Shown here: positions 7,748-16,605 of the stretch, piece by piece | Layout: the number at the start of each line of letters is the position of its first letter | How positions within the stretch are numbered: position 1 is the first letter of the stretch | From: Muribaculaceae bacterium | Lineage (GTDB): Bacteria > Bacteroidota > Bacteroidia > Bacteroidales > Muribaculaceae | Direction: 5' to 3' | NCBI GenBank assembly: GCA_022509145.1 | Contig: JAFLTX010000012.1 | Span: 1 to 43,687, forward strand | DNA: 43,687 bases | The notes under the pieces: generated by a model | Databases searched by the model: none | Seen by the model: the letters and a program-made list of their open reading frames with translations, nothing else | What the model was told of the DNA's origin: nothing | Program-made: the position numbers and the translations under genes

Positions 7748-8149
7748 ATGCGAAGCGAAGATATTTTAAAAGAGAAATATGGTAAAAAGGTGCCCTTCGA
7801 AGTTCCGGAGGATTATTTCAACACGTTGAAATCCAACGTGATGAAATCTCTTCCCGAGTATCCTGAGAAGCCGAAGCAGGTCAAACTGTCGCGCTGGCAG
7901 CGGCTCAAGCCATACGTATATCTGGCTGCCATGTTTGCCGGCATCTGGTGCATGATGCAGGTGTTTCACCACGTAAGCTCGGTAAATTCTCCCAAAACAG
8001 AAGAGATTTCCTTCGCCAACCTCGAAGCCGACCCCTACGATTACTATATCGACAACTATATGGGCAACGATCTCGAACTCGAAGACGAAGTCATCTCCCT
8101 TTACCCGAACATGGACGACTTCAAACGAGATTTCTACGCCCAGCTTTGA
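7748..8149 (+). CDS. Small single-pass membrane protein, putative anti-sigma factor
   Basis: A 133-residue protein with a basic, soluble N-terminal half, one membrane segment (about residues 56-76, YVYLAAMFAGIWCMMQVF) and an acidic C-terminal half of about 55 residues that would lie in the periplasm. The N-terminal stretch PFEVPEDYFNTLKSNVM resembles the [F]xVPEGYFE motif that I associate with small membrane proteins encoded next to ECF sigma factors in Bacteroidetes. I therefore infer, without proof, that it could hold a sigma factor at the membrane. The nearest candidate partner is the sigma factor at 4555, now separated by an inverted three-gene operon. It is followed by three envelope genes on the same strand. 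Confidence 0.6.
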   Translation: MRSEDILKEKYGKKVPFEVPEDYFNTLKSNVMKSLPEYPEKPKQVKLSRWQRLKPYVYLAAMFAGIWCMMQVFHHVSSVNSPKTEEISFANLEADPYDYYIDNYMGNDLELEDEVISLYPNMDDFKRDFYAQL

Positions 8150-8211
8150 TTTGTAATCCTTTTTAACTTTTTTTGCTTTTAGTTTAACCTGTTTCTTTAG
8201 ACCCCGACGCT

Positions 8212-8670
8212 ATGAAAAAGTTATTCCTTCTCCTCATTGCCCTGGCATTCGCCATCCCCTCTTTCGCGCAGAAAAGCGACCGGAATCACAACCGCGACGA
8301 CCGCAAGAAAGAAATGCAGGAATTCAAAATCAACTATATCGCCGACGAGATTGACCTTTCAGGCGACCTTAAAGAGAAGTTCGCTGAAATCTACTCCCAG
8401 ATGGAGCAGGAGAGGCGCGCCATCTTCAAATCGATAAAATCTGCCGAGAAGATCACCGAAAACGCCAACGCCACAGAGGAAGACTTTGAGAAAGCAGCGG
8501 CAAAGATATCGCAGTCGAGAGCCGAGATGGTGAACCTTGAAAAGAAATACGACGAGAAATTCGCCACGTTCCTCTCGCAAAAACAGCTCTTCAAATTGCA
8601 CCAGGCTGAAATGAAATTCATGGACAAGATGCGGTCCATGCGCGACAATAAAAAGAAATCAAAAAAATAA
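8212..8670 (+). CDS. Spy/CpxP-like periplasmic helical protein
   Basis: A 152-residue exported protein: signal peptide MKKLFLLLIALAFAIPSFAQ, then a charged, almost fully helical mature part (DLSGDLKEKFAEIYSQMEQE and FATFLSQKQLFKLHQAE resemble the two LTxxQ-like helices of Spy/CpxP proteins). The C-terminus is very basic (MRSMRDNKKKSKK). Spy-type proteins act as ATP-independent periplasmic chaperones and stress sensors; homology here is by architecture and motif shape, so function is inferred. It lies 62 bp after the anti-sigma-like gene and 16 bp before the macroglobulin gene, consistent with one operon. Confidence 0.7.
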   Translation: MKKLFLLLIALAFAIPSFAQKSDRNHNRDDRKKEMQEFKINYIADEIDLSGDLKEKFAEIYSQMEQERRAIFKSIKSAEKITENANATEEDFEKAAAKISQSRAEMVNLEKKYDEKFATFLSQKQLFKLHQAEMKFMDKMRSMRDNKKKSKK

Positions 8671-8686
8671 TTGCAGGATTGGGCTT

Positions 8687-11600
8687 ATGGCATATAATTT
8701 GTTATCCACACTTCGCCGTGTGACTATGAAGACTGTCGCCCTGGCAGTCTTTATATTTTCCACTACCAACGTATTGGCAAGTTCCAACTCTAATTCCTCC
8801 ACTATGCGACAACCTAATTTTGCCTTCCCGAAAACCGTAGAAGAAAATTCCCGTAAAAATCTTGAAAAGGCCCTCAACAAAGGCGATCAGGCCGACGCTC
8901 TGTATCAGGCGATGAACCTGGTGATAGCCACCGACCTCATCAGCCTGGAAAACGTAGAGGCCAACATCTCCGAGCTCAAGCTTCTGCAATCAAAGCTTTC
9001 AGCCCCTTACAGCGGCCTCGCCGACCTTCTTCTGGCAACGCTTTACTCCAACATTTACCTCTCTGACCGCTGGACATTCGACAACCGCAATGTCCCCGAA
9101 GAGCTGGCCGACTCCAACCCCAATTTCTGGGACCGCAACATCTTCTCACGCAAGGTTACCTCCTTAGTAGCTGACGCCTTGGCTCAGAAGGAAGAGGCAG
9201 AGAAGTTACCCCTCTCCCAACTCAAGAGCCTGGTGGAATATTCAGGCGACATCAAGAGTTTCACAGCATACGATTTCATCGTCTACACCTCCATAGACAT
9301 TCTGCGCACTCTCAATGAGAAGAAGCAGATTCCTTTCTATTCTGAAAAGGATACTTTTATTGACACCGACAGGCTGATCGACAACCTGCTGGCCCTCCAT
9401 CGCGATCCCTCCGAAGCGCGTAATAAAGCAATCGTTACAAAAGCTAAGAGTCTCCCATTGCCGCTTGGCGCAGAATACCTCTGGCAGCAAATCAAGGAGA
9501 TGAAGGAGTCGCGTTTTGTTGCACCGCTGCTGGTTACTTACTATACTGATTATCTCAGCCGTAGTCGCTCGCAGGAGAACGATAACGACGCTTATCAAGC
9601 GGCAACCAAGGAGCTTTATGCCTTCGCCAAAGAGGCGTTGAAGACCTGCGGCAACTCAAAGCCGCTGAAAGAATTAATCAGTGTGATTACGAATCCAGAA
9701 GTCAAACTTTCTTTCGAATCGGCCTTCCTTCCGGGAGACGCAGTCAAGGTAAAGATGGATGTGTCAAACTTAAATGAATTCTACCTTCTTCTCGTCAGAC
9801 CCACCACCGAGGAAGAGAACGTGCCGGTTACAAATTTAAAAAGGAAAGCCGAGATTCTATCCGCAAGGAAAATCTCTCTCTCCTCCGAAATCCCGTTCGC
9901 AGAGATTTTGACCGAAGAATTTAAAATCGACGATTGCGGCAGTTACAGCTTCCAGGTCTCCACCACACCTGATTTCTCCGGCATTCTGACCAAGGCTGAA
10001 AAAGTAAATGTCGCAACTTTTATTGTGAGCGATTTCGACCTCATCTCTTCCCACATCTCGAAATCTGCCGCGTCGGAAAAAGAGAACGCCACGTCCGGCA
10101 TTTTCGTGGTAAACTCCTCCGATTCTTCCCCAAGGGCAAATCAGAAGGTAGAGTTTAAAGAACAGTCTTGGGAAAAGGGCAGAAGAGTGTTTGACATTCG
10201 GGAAGTAGTCACCGATTCCAATGGTTTCGCTCCCATACCTCTTCCTTTTGACAGCTCCGAAGCCACGGTTAAACTCGGAAGTGTCAGGCAATCTATATAT
10301 GCTAGCGGTAACACTCCCATTGATGATAAAACTACCTTAAATATACGGTTCTTCCCTGACCGCCAGATCTACCGCCCGGGCGACACGATGGAATTTATGG
10401 CCGTTCTGTATAATACGAAGAATTCAGAGGCAGAATTGGCAACAAACCGGGAAGTTACGGTAATTCTCAAGAATACCAACTGGGAAAATGTAGATACTCT
10501 CAAACTCGTATCCGACTCCTCCGGGCGAATACGAGGTTCTTTCCAGATACCGAAAGACGGCCTTCTCGGGGAGTGGCACCTCGTTACACCAGGCTCCTAT
10601 TATACTTTCTCGGTAGAGGAATATAAGACGCCTTCCTTCCTGGTGACTCTCGAGCAGTCCCACTCCGACCGGGAAAATTCCCTCGAGTTTACCGGCCACG
10701 TCGCAACATACTCCGGGATGCCGCTCCCGATGACACGCGTGGACTTCAACGTGGATTATTTCCCCTATTTCTTCCGGTGGATGCGTGAGCCGCAGCAAGA
10801 GTCTTTCTCCTCTCAGGTAGAGACCGATGCCAACGGCGATTTCAAAATCACACTTCCACTCGAGCACGTCGACAGGGAGAAATATCGCGGCCTCTTCAAA
10901 ATCACTGCCACAGCCACTGATACTGCCGGCGAAACTCAGCAGTCACCATCAGTATCTTTCTGGCTGAGACAGACTTTCACCCTCAGCAGCAACATCCCCG
11001 AAGAGATAGAGGTTGATAAAGATTCGATTCAATTTGAATTCAACGTAAGGGATGAGTCGGGTGCTCCACATATTAAAGAGGTGCACTTCGAGCTGCTCGA
11101 CGGCAATAAGGAGATTGTAACTTCAGGCGACTTCAAAAGTCCTTTGCTCACTCTCCCCGTGGGCTCCCTCGCCTCGGGTCGCTACACCCTGAAAGCCTAC
11201 CTCGTCGAAGATCCCGCTATCCAAACCGACGACTCGTTTATTCTCTATCGGCAGTCGGATGCAATGCCTCCTGTCGACACGGCCCTTTGGGTGCCCCGCA
11301 AAGTATATATCGTTCCTGCCGGCGGCAAGAGCGTGGACGTGAAACTGGGAAGCAGTTATGCAAACCAACACGTGCTCTGCACCCTCACAGACTCTAATGG
11401 AACTGTCAAGCAATACTGGACAGTTGTTGATGCGGAAAACACCACCCTCAGCATCCCGGCACCAGCCGATGATGCAAGGATATACGTTACCCTCTCCACT
11501 TGCCATAACCACTCATTCATTGACATTAATATCACAATAATTCCCGAGGTTCAGACCAAAGCGCTCCGCATCAAGACTGAAACGTTCCGCTCCTCTCTTA

Positions 11601-14356
11601 CTCCCGGCAGTCAGGAAACATGGAAATTCTCACTCTCTTTCGGCGACGAGCCTTCAAAGGGTTATGCCTACGCTCTTCTTTACGACAAGGCTCTCGACGC
11701 CCTGGCAGATTTGAGATGGGAGACCGATCTCTATGGAGCCTACTACCCGTCTTATTGCAATCTCAACGGAAATTATTTTTACAACCGAAATCCCTATTTC
11801 GGTATCTATGCGCCTTATCCCAACGTGAGATATCCTTCAATCGATTTCAATACCCAGGGATATTCTCTCTACACACGCCTTTATTACACCAGGGCCGCGC
11901 GTCTCTCCATAAAAGGAATGAGCTTGAATGACGGTATGGTGTATGAGGATGCTTGTTTTGCGGAGCCATGTGAAGCGTCTATGAATGCAGTGACCGGTTT
12001 CGGTTTCGACGACATGGCAGAAGAAGCAGGGGGTGAATCAGAAATGAGTGCAAAGAGCGAAGGAGCCGCCGACGGCCCTGAAGCCGATGAAATTCAGCTG
12101 CGCCCGATAGAATTCCCGGTGGCATTCTTCCGTCCGGACCTTGCGTTCGACTCCAATGGTCAACTGGAGATTACATTCGACGTTCCCAACTTCAACACAA
12201 CGTGGAATTTCATAATGGGAGCGTACGACGACAAACTTGAATCCGCTTCAGTCAAACTTGAAGCAGTAGCCTCCAAGAAGGTGATGGTGAAGCTGTTGCC
12301 CCCGCGCCTCCTCCGCACCGGCGACAATGCCGTGATCTCTGCTACCGTCTTCAACAACACTCCCGAGTCGCGCCTCATCGATGCAGTTTTTGAAATTTTC
12401 AATCCTCTTACGGACGAAATCATAAAGTCCGAAACCAGAAGTGCCCTCGAAATCGAAGGGAACGGTAACAAGGTTGTGAATATCGCCTATCACACTCCGG
12501 ATGATATAAACGTAGTAGGATTGCGCGTCTACGCCCGCACGGAAGATTCATCCGACGGCGAACAGACAGTGATTCCCGTGATCCCGTCGTCGCAACCGTT
12601 AATTGAATCTACTCCTTTCTTCCTCCGTCCGGGTCAGGAAAGCTTCGAAATGAACCTTCCCGAGACATCCGCCGACTCAAAAACCACTTTGAGATATTGC
12701 GACAATCCGATTTGGGAAGTGGTGAAGGCCCTCCCGGGTGTAATCTCCCCCGAGTCCGCTTCGCTCTCATCGTTGATCTACTCTCTCTATGCCAACTGCG
12801 TGGGCCACGGTCTTGCCGTCAAGTACCCCCAGGTTCGCGAAGCCCTCTCCCTCATCGCGTCGGGAGAAGCCGGCGATTCCATCTTGATTTCCAACCTCGA
12901 GAAGGATGCCGACCTCAAGCTGGTGACGCTCAACAACACTCCTTGGGTCAACAATGCCGCGAGCGAAACGCTGAAGCTCGCCAACCTCGTGACGCTCAAC
13001 GACGACGCCCTCTTCGAGCAGACTCTGAGCAGCACGTGGCGTTCAATTCTAAACCTTCAAAACTACGACGGGGGCTTCTCGTGGTGCCCCGATATGAAAT
13101 CGAGCCGTTGGATCACCGAGATCGTCCTCCAAAACCTGGCTCTTCTGAAGGGTGAGGGTTATCTCCCGGATCTTCCGGAAGTGGATAATGTAATCTCACG
13201 GGCTATAAGATTCGTTGATGAGAAGGTTTGTGAAGAATTCCAACGTTCTAAGGCCGCCAAAAAAGATTATACTGCCCTCCTCCCCTATCTGTATGTGCGC
13301 TCTTTCTTCCCGCAGGTAAAGATGAGCGAAGGGTTTGCTTACTACCGCAACTCCGCCCTTACTTACATCCAGAAGCATTGGGAAGGTCTGCTAACCTTCT
13401 ATAAAGCCACGGCAGCCATCACTCTCTATCGTTCCGGCAAGAAAGACGTGGCCGCAACAATCCTTAAATCCATCAAAGAGTATTCCAGCGAAAGTCCGGA
13501 GAAAGGTGTGTGGTTTGACACCGAACCATCCTCTATGCTCGGGTCGGCCAAGCTGCTGGTGACCGCCCGCGTTCTGACGGCTTTCAATGAGATTCAACCC
13601 TCCGATTCCATCGTCGAAGGTCTGCGCCAGTGGCTCATCCTCGAGCGCCAGACCTCGGATTGGAACGAAGGCCTCTGGTGCATAGACGCTGTCAACGCCG
13701 TTCTCACTTCGGGCAGCGACTGGACGCAAATCACCAATCCCCCCGTAATCAAGATAGACGGTGAAATTGCCGAACCTACTGCGTTTGAGAAACTTACTGG
13801 CGACATCACCCTCAATCTCAATTCCTCAAGCGGAAAACAGGGCACGATTGAAATCAACCGCTCGGCGCCCTCTCCGGCCTGGGGTGCGGTAATCAACCAA
13901 TATGTGGCTCCAATAGTGACTGTCAAACCGGCCGAGGTGCCCGACCTCTCGATCACCAAAGAGATCTGGGTGAAACGTATCGTCGACGGCGAGACTAAGT
14001 TCGAGAAAGCCGACAGCTTCAAGAAGGGAGACAAGGTGACAGTTGCGCTCATCATCGATTGCGGAAAGGATATGGACTATGTGGCTCTCACCGACGAACG
14101 AAGCGCCTGCGTAGAACCGCTCGAACAAGTCTCCTCCTACGATGTAATCGACGGCTTGTGGTGCTATCGCGAGGTTCGCAACGCCTCCACCAACATATTC
14201 TTTGAATTCCTCCCCCGCGGCAGGCATATCGTCACCTATGAGGCTTCTCTCTTCGAGGCCGGCGAATTTGCCAATGGCGTGGCCTCCTTGCAGTGCCTCT
14301 ACGCTCCGGGGTATGTAGCCCATTCCGCTGGTGACCTTATCAAGGTAAGCGAATGA
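8687..14356 (+). CDS. Alpha-2-macroglobulin-like protein without thioester motif
   Basis: A very large (1889-residue) exported protein of the bacterial alpha-2-macroglobulin family, the envelope protease traps. After a signal peptide come macroglobulin-like beta domains. The MG2 signature FFPDRQIYRPGDTM lies near residue 552. A Tyr/Asn- and Glu/Ala-rich stretch at about 1020-1135 is in the bait-region position. The core A2M signature AFFRPDLAFDSNGQLEITFD lies near 1143. The helical thioester domain follows (SPESASLSSLIYSLY near 1353, NYDGGFSWCPDM near 1458), then a final beta domain. Where thioester-bearing members have CxEQ, this protein has SPESAS, so it cannot form the covalent bond. The first ATG (8687) gives a 32-residue leader; the ATG at 8726 (MKTVALAVFIFSTTNVLA) gives a more standard signal peptide and is equally possible. 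Its last codons overlap the next gene (ATGA). Confidence 0.9.
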   Translation: MAYNLLSTLRRVTMKTVALAVFIFSTTNVLASSNSNSSTMRQPNFAFPKTVEENSRKNLEKALNKGDQADALYQAMNLVIATDLISLENVEANISELKLLQSKLSAPYSGLADLLLATLYSNIYLSDRWTFDNRNVPEELADSNPNFWDRNIFSRKVTSLVADALAQKEEAEKLPLSQLKSLVEYSGDIKSFTAYDFIVYTSIDILRTLNEKKQIPFYSEKDTFIDTDRLIDNLLALHRDPSEARNKAIVTKAKSLPLPLGAEYLWQQIKEMKESRFVAPLLVTYYTDYLSRSRSQENDNDAYQAATKELYAFAKEALKTCGNSKPLKELISVITNPEVKLSFESAFLPGDAVKVKMDVSNLNEFYLLLVRPTTEEENVPVTNLKRKAEILSARKISLSSEIPFAEILTEEFKIDDCGSYSFQVSTTPDFSGILTKAEKVNVATFIVSDFDLISSHISKSAASEKENATSGIFVVNSSDSSPRANQKVEFKEQSWEKGRRVFDIREVVTDSNGFAPIPLPFDSSEATVKLGSVRQSIYASGNTPIDDKTTLNIRFFPDRQIYRPGDTMEFMAVLYNTKNSEAELATNREVTVILKNTNWENVDTLKLVSDSSGRIRGSFQIPKDGLLGEWHLVTPGSYYTFSVEEYKTPSFLVTLEQSHSDRENSLEFTGHVATYSGMPLPMTRVDFNVDYFPYFFRWMREPQQESFSSQVETDANGDFKITLPLEHVDREKYRGLFKITATATDTAGETQQSPSVSFWLRQTFTLSSNIPEEIEVDKDSIQFEFNVRDESGAPHIKEVHFELLDGNKEIVTSGDFKSPLLTLPVGSLASGRYTLKAYLVEDPAIQTDDSFILYRQSDAMPPVDTALWVPRKVYIVPAGGKSVDVKLGSSYANQHVLCTLTDSNGTVKQYWTVVDAENTTLSIPAPADDARIYVTLSTCHNHSFIDINITIIPEVQTKALRIKTETFRSSLTPGSQETWKFSLSFGDEPSKGYAYALLYDKALDALADLRWETDLYGAYYPSYCNLNGNYFYNRNPYFGIYAPYPNVRYPSIDFNTQGYSLYTRLYYTRAARLSIKGMSLNDGMVYEDACFAEPCEASMNAVTGFGFDDMAEEAGGESEMSAKSEGAADGPEADEIQLRPIEFPVAFFRPDLAFDSNGQLEITFDVPNFNTTWNFIMGAYDDKLESASVKLEAVASKKVMVKLLPPRLLRTGDNAVISATVFNNTPESRLIDAVFEIFNPLTDEIIKSETRSALEIEGNGNKVVNIAYHTPDDINVVGLRVYARTEDSSDGEQTVIPVIPSSQPLIESTPFFLRPGQESFEMNLPETSADSKTTLRYCDNPIWEVVKALPGVISPESASLSSLIYSLYANCVGHGLAVKYPQVREALSLIASGEAGDSILISNLEKDADLKLVTLNNTPWVNNAASETLKLANLVTLNDDALFEQTLSSTWRSILNLQNYDGGFSWCPDMKSSRWITEIVLQNLALLKGEGYLPDLPEVDNVISRAIRFVDEKVCEEFQRSKAAKKDYTALLPYLYVRSFFPQVKMSEGFAYYRNSALTYIQKHWEGLLTFYKATAAITLYRSGKKDVAATILKSIKEYSSESPEKGVWFDTEPSSMLGSAKLLVTARVLTAFNEIQPSDSIVEGLRQWLILERQTSDWNEGLWCIDAVNAVLTSGSDWTQITNPPVIKIDGEIAEPTAFEKLTGDITLNLNSSSGKQGTIEINRSAPSPAWGAVINQYVAPIVTVKPAEVPDLSITKEIWVKRIVDGETKFEKADSFKKGDKVTVALIIDCGKDMDYVALTDERSACVEPLEQVSSYDVIDGLWCYREVRNASTNIFFEFLPRGRHIVTYEASLFEAGEFANGVASLQCLYAPGYVAHSAGDLIKVSE

Positions 14357-15555
14357 AAATTAAGGGATTGATATTGGCAGGTATAATTCTGGCAACCGAA
14401 TTGTCGGTTGCCAAGGATTATCCTGCCGAGCCTGCTTTCGAGTCGGTGCCCGTGCTTGAGGATATTACGGCCACCTGGTGCGGTTGGTGCCCGCTCGCTA
14501 CCATTATCACGGGTCGTTACTCCGATATATACAACGGGGAAAACGGCACCAGGAAGGTTATCTCAATAGCCGTGCATGACACTGATTATCTTCAGATTGA
14601 GGATGATGTGAGCGATTATCGGTCTGCTTTCACCGCAGCAATGGGGAGTTATTCTTACCCGAGCCTTTACCTCAACCGCAACAGAGGCCGGTTCATCTCA
14701 GCCACCAATCCCCGTTCGGCCGGTTTGACAATTGAGGCCACTCTCGCTCAGCCCGCTTATTGCAAGGTAGAGGTAGATACACCCGAGTTTGACGAGGAAT
14801 CGGGGATAGTCAATGTCGGTTATAAAATCCAATCCGTTTTCAATCCTGCGGAATCACCTTTGAACGTGTCGCTTATTGTCACGGAAGATACGGTGCGCCA
14901 TTCGACATCGGGCTATGACCAGACCTCCTACCTCCGCAAGAACGGGTACACGAAGGAGTATGTGATTCAAAATTTCGGCGAGGAGTGGGTGCCGTGGTTC
15001 GACCCTTATTTCCTATATCAGACGGTGACTACCAAGCGAGTGCCGCATCAGCATGTGGCGCGCGCAGCAGTCCCCGACTATCGCGGCGTGCCACTCCCGG
15101 CGGCTGAGCCGTTTGAGGAGATAGAAGGTGAATTTGAATTCAGTTTACCTTCCAACGTGATGATCCCCCAACACGTTAATCTGATTGTGCTCATCACTGA
15201 TGCCGACACCGGAGACATCCTTGCCGCCAACCAAACGCGCCTCTTCCCCACCCCCGAAACCCCGGAAGACTCCGATCCCGCCGACTCCGACAACTCCGAT
15301 AACTCCGATAATTCAGATTCCGAGGCGGCGATCTCTTCTATCTCCGGTTTCGGGCTCCGAATAACGGGCGATTCCCTCGCTGGCTATCTTCCCCTTCCCG
15401 CTCGGATTCAGACCATTACACCCGACGGGCGCTTGTTGTCAAGCTTGCAGCTCCCTGCAGGAAATGTCTCAATTCCCCTACCTGAGCAAAAAGGTATAAT
15501 TCTTCTGAAAATAACAACCGCCGAATCTTCCCAAACTCTGCGCATCTGCCTCTGA
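14353..15555 (+). CDS. Omp28-related thioredoxin-fold envelope protein (CGWC)
   Basis: A 400-residue exported protein whose start overlaps the stop of the macroglobulin gene by 4 bp. After a signal peptide (residues 1-20) comes a thioredoxin-like domain with the redox motif CGWC at residues 43-46 (ATWCGWCPLA) and the cis-proline region SYSYPSLYLN. This is the arrangement of Omp28-related (PF11551) proteins of Bacteroidetes. A beta-rich middle domain follows, then a low-complexity linker of repeated Asp-Ser-Asp/Asn units near residues 306-322. A 75-residue C-terminal beta domain (PDGRLLSSLQLPAGNVSIPL) resembles a sorting tail. The role is probably thiol-disulfide exchange or binding at the cell surface; the tight coupling suggests it works with the macroglobulin. 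Confidence 0.82.
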   Translation: MKIKGLILAGIILATELSVAKDYPAEPAFESVPVLEDITATWCGWCPLATIITGRYSDIYNGENGTRKVISIAVHDTDYLQIEDDVSDYRSAFTAAMGSYSYPSLYLNRNRGRFISATNPRSAGLTIEATLAQPAYCKVEVDTPEFDEESGIVNVGYKIQSVFNPAESPLNVSLIVTEDTVRHSTSGYDQTSYLRKNGYTKEYVIQNFGEEWVPWFDPYFLYQTVTTKRVPHQHVARAAVPDYRGVPLPAAEPFEEIEGEFEFSLPSNVMIPQHVNLIVLITDADTGDILAANQTRLFPTPETPEDSDPADSDNSDNSDNSDSEAAISSISGFGLRITGDSLAGYLPLPARIQTITPDGRLLSSLQLPAGNVSIPLPEQKGIILLKITTAESSQTLRICL

Positions 15556-15563
15556 TGCAGAGT
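15535..15563 (+). terminator. Hairpin overlapping the end of the Omp28-like gene
   Basis: ACTCTG-CG-CATC pairs with GATGCAGAGT around a TGCCTCT loop and spans the stop codon. There is no T-run, so it is a weak terminator candidate between two convergent genes only 39 bp apart. Confidence 0.3.
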
Positions 15564-15594
15564 CTATTGACGCCTGGGTCCCTGAGTTGTAATC

Positions 15595-16524
15595 TTACGG
15601 TTTGATATCATACACAAGCCGTTCGTTGTTGAGCAGCACCTCACCCGGGAATATCTCCTTAGCTTCGGCAACGAATCCGCTTTCATCTTTATAATACCTT
15701 GATGAATAATGGGTTGTGAGCAGCACTTTGGCTCCTGCGTCGCGTGCAACAGTCGCGGCCTGTTTGGCTGTGGAATGACCGCGCTCGGCGGCATCGGCCT
15801 TATGGGAGTCAAGGTAGGTGGTTTCGTGGAGAAGGAGGTCTACCGGCCCTATCTTCGCGGCCAGTTCGGGGAAATAGGCCGTGTCTGAAATATGTGCATA
15901 ACTTCTGGCCGGGGTGGGCGAACTCGTGAGTATTTCATTCGGCACAATGCTGCCGTCGGGTTTCACAAAATCGGCGCCCCCCTTTATCTTGTTGAGCATA
16001 CTCACCGGCACTCCGTGAAAGTCGGTCATCTCTCTCTTTATATGCCTCAGCCCTTCCTTCTCCTCAAACACATACCCTACCGTAGGCACTCGGTGCCTCA
16101 GAGGAATAGTGCGTACGGTCAGTGCATGGTCTTCATACGCCACTTCCTCTTTGTTCGGGTCCAATATGTTGAATTTCAACTCAAACGGCAGATGTGGCGA
16201 GAAATAATCCAGAATCTCCTTCAATATCCTCTCCCCTTCCTTGAAGGTGTGGATGGTTACGGCGCCACCTTCCTGCTGCAGCCCCATCGTCCCGACAAAT
16301 CCCGGCAGACCGAACACATGGTCGCCGTGAAGGTGGGTCAGGAATATATGGCCGAGCCGCGTTGGTTTCAGCCGGTGATACTGAAACGTGCGCTGCGCAC
16401 CTTCTCCGCAATCTATCATGAAGAGGCGCCCCCGATGGTCCACCACCGTAGAAGAGGGTTGATGCGCCGGTGTCGGTTTGGCCGAGCCGCATCCCAGAGT
16501 ATGGATTGTAAAATTATTTGACAT
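15595..16524 (-). CDS. rnz: Ribonuclease Z (tRNA 3' processing)
   Basis: A 309-residue metallo-beta-lactamase-fold nuclease that removes 3' trailers from tRNA precursors. The zinc ligands are visible in FLTHLHGDHVFGLPG (H64, H66, D68, H69). Later come SDTAYF, the HETTYLDSH element and the RNase Z-specific GHSTAKQAA, followed by LLTTHYSSRY near residue 270. Length equals that of the short bacterial RNase Z form, so the protein is complete. It is convergent with the Omp28-like gene and divergent from the TonB receptor gene. Identification is secure; both zinc sites appear intact. Confidence 0.96.
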   Translation of the reverse strand: MSNNFTIHTLGCGSAKPTPAHQPSSTVVDHRGRLFMIDCGEGAQRTFQYHRLKPTRLGHIFLTHLHGDHVFGLPGFVGTMGLQQEGGAVTIHTFKEGERILKEILDYFSPHLPFELKFNILDPNKEEVAYEDHALTVRTIPLRHRVPTVGYVFEEKEGLRHIKREMTDFHGVPVSMLNKIKGGADFVKPDGSIVPNEILTSSPTPARSYAHISDTAYFPELAAKIGPVDLLLHETTYLDSHKADAAERGHSTAKQAATVARDAGAKVLLTTHYSSRYYKDESGFVAEAKEIFPGEVLLNNERLVYDIKP

Positions 16525-16592
16525 TACAACTAATTAACGTTTCATGGTTGCATTTGTTGGCATTTTTTTAACATTTTTCGTGCAATTTTGAT

Positions 16593-16600
16593 TAATTTTG
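16593..16600 (+). promoter_or_regulatory. -7 element of the TonB receptor gene, almost at the start codon
   Basis: TAATTTTG matches the Bacteroidetes -7 consensus exactly and is followed by C as is common. It ends only 5 bp before the ATG at 16606, so the transcript would be leaderless or nearly so. I find no good -33 box at the expected distance (the region is a T-run). Confidence 0.45.
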
Positions 16601-16605
16601 CATTA

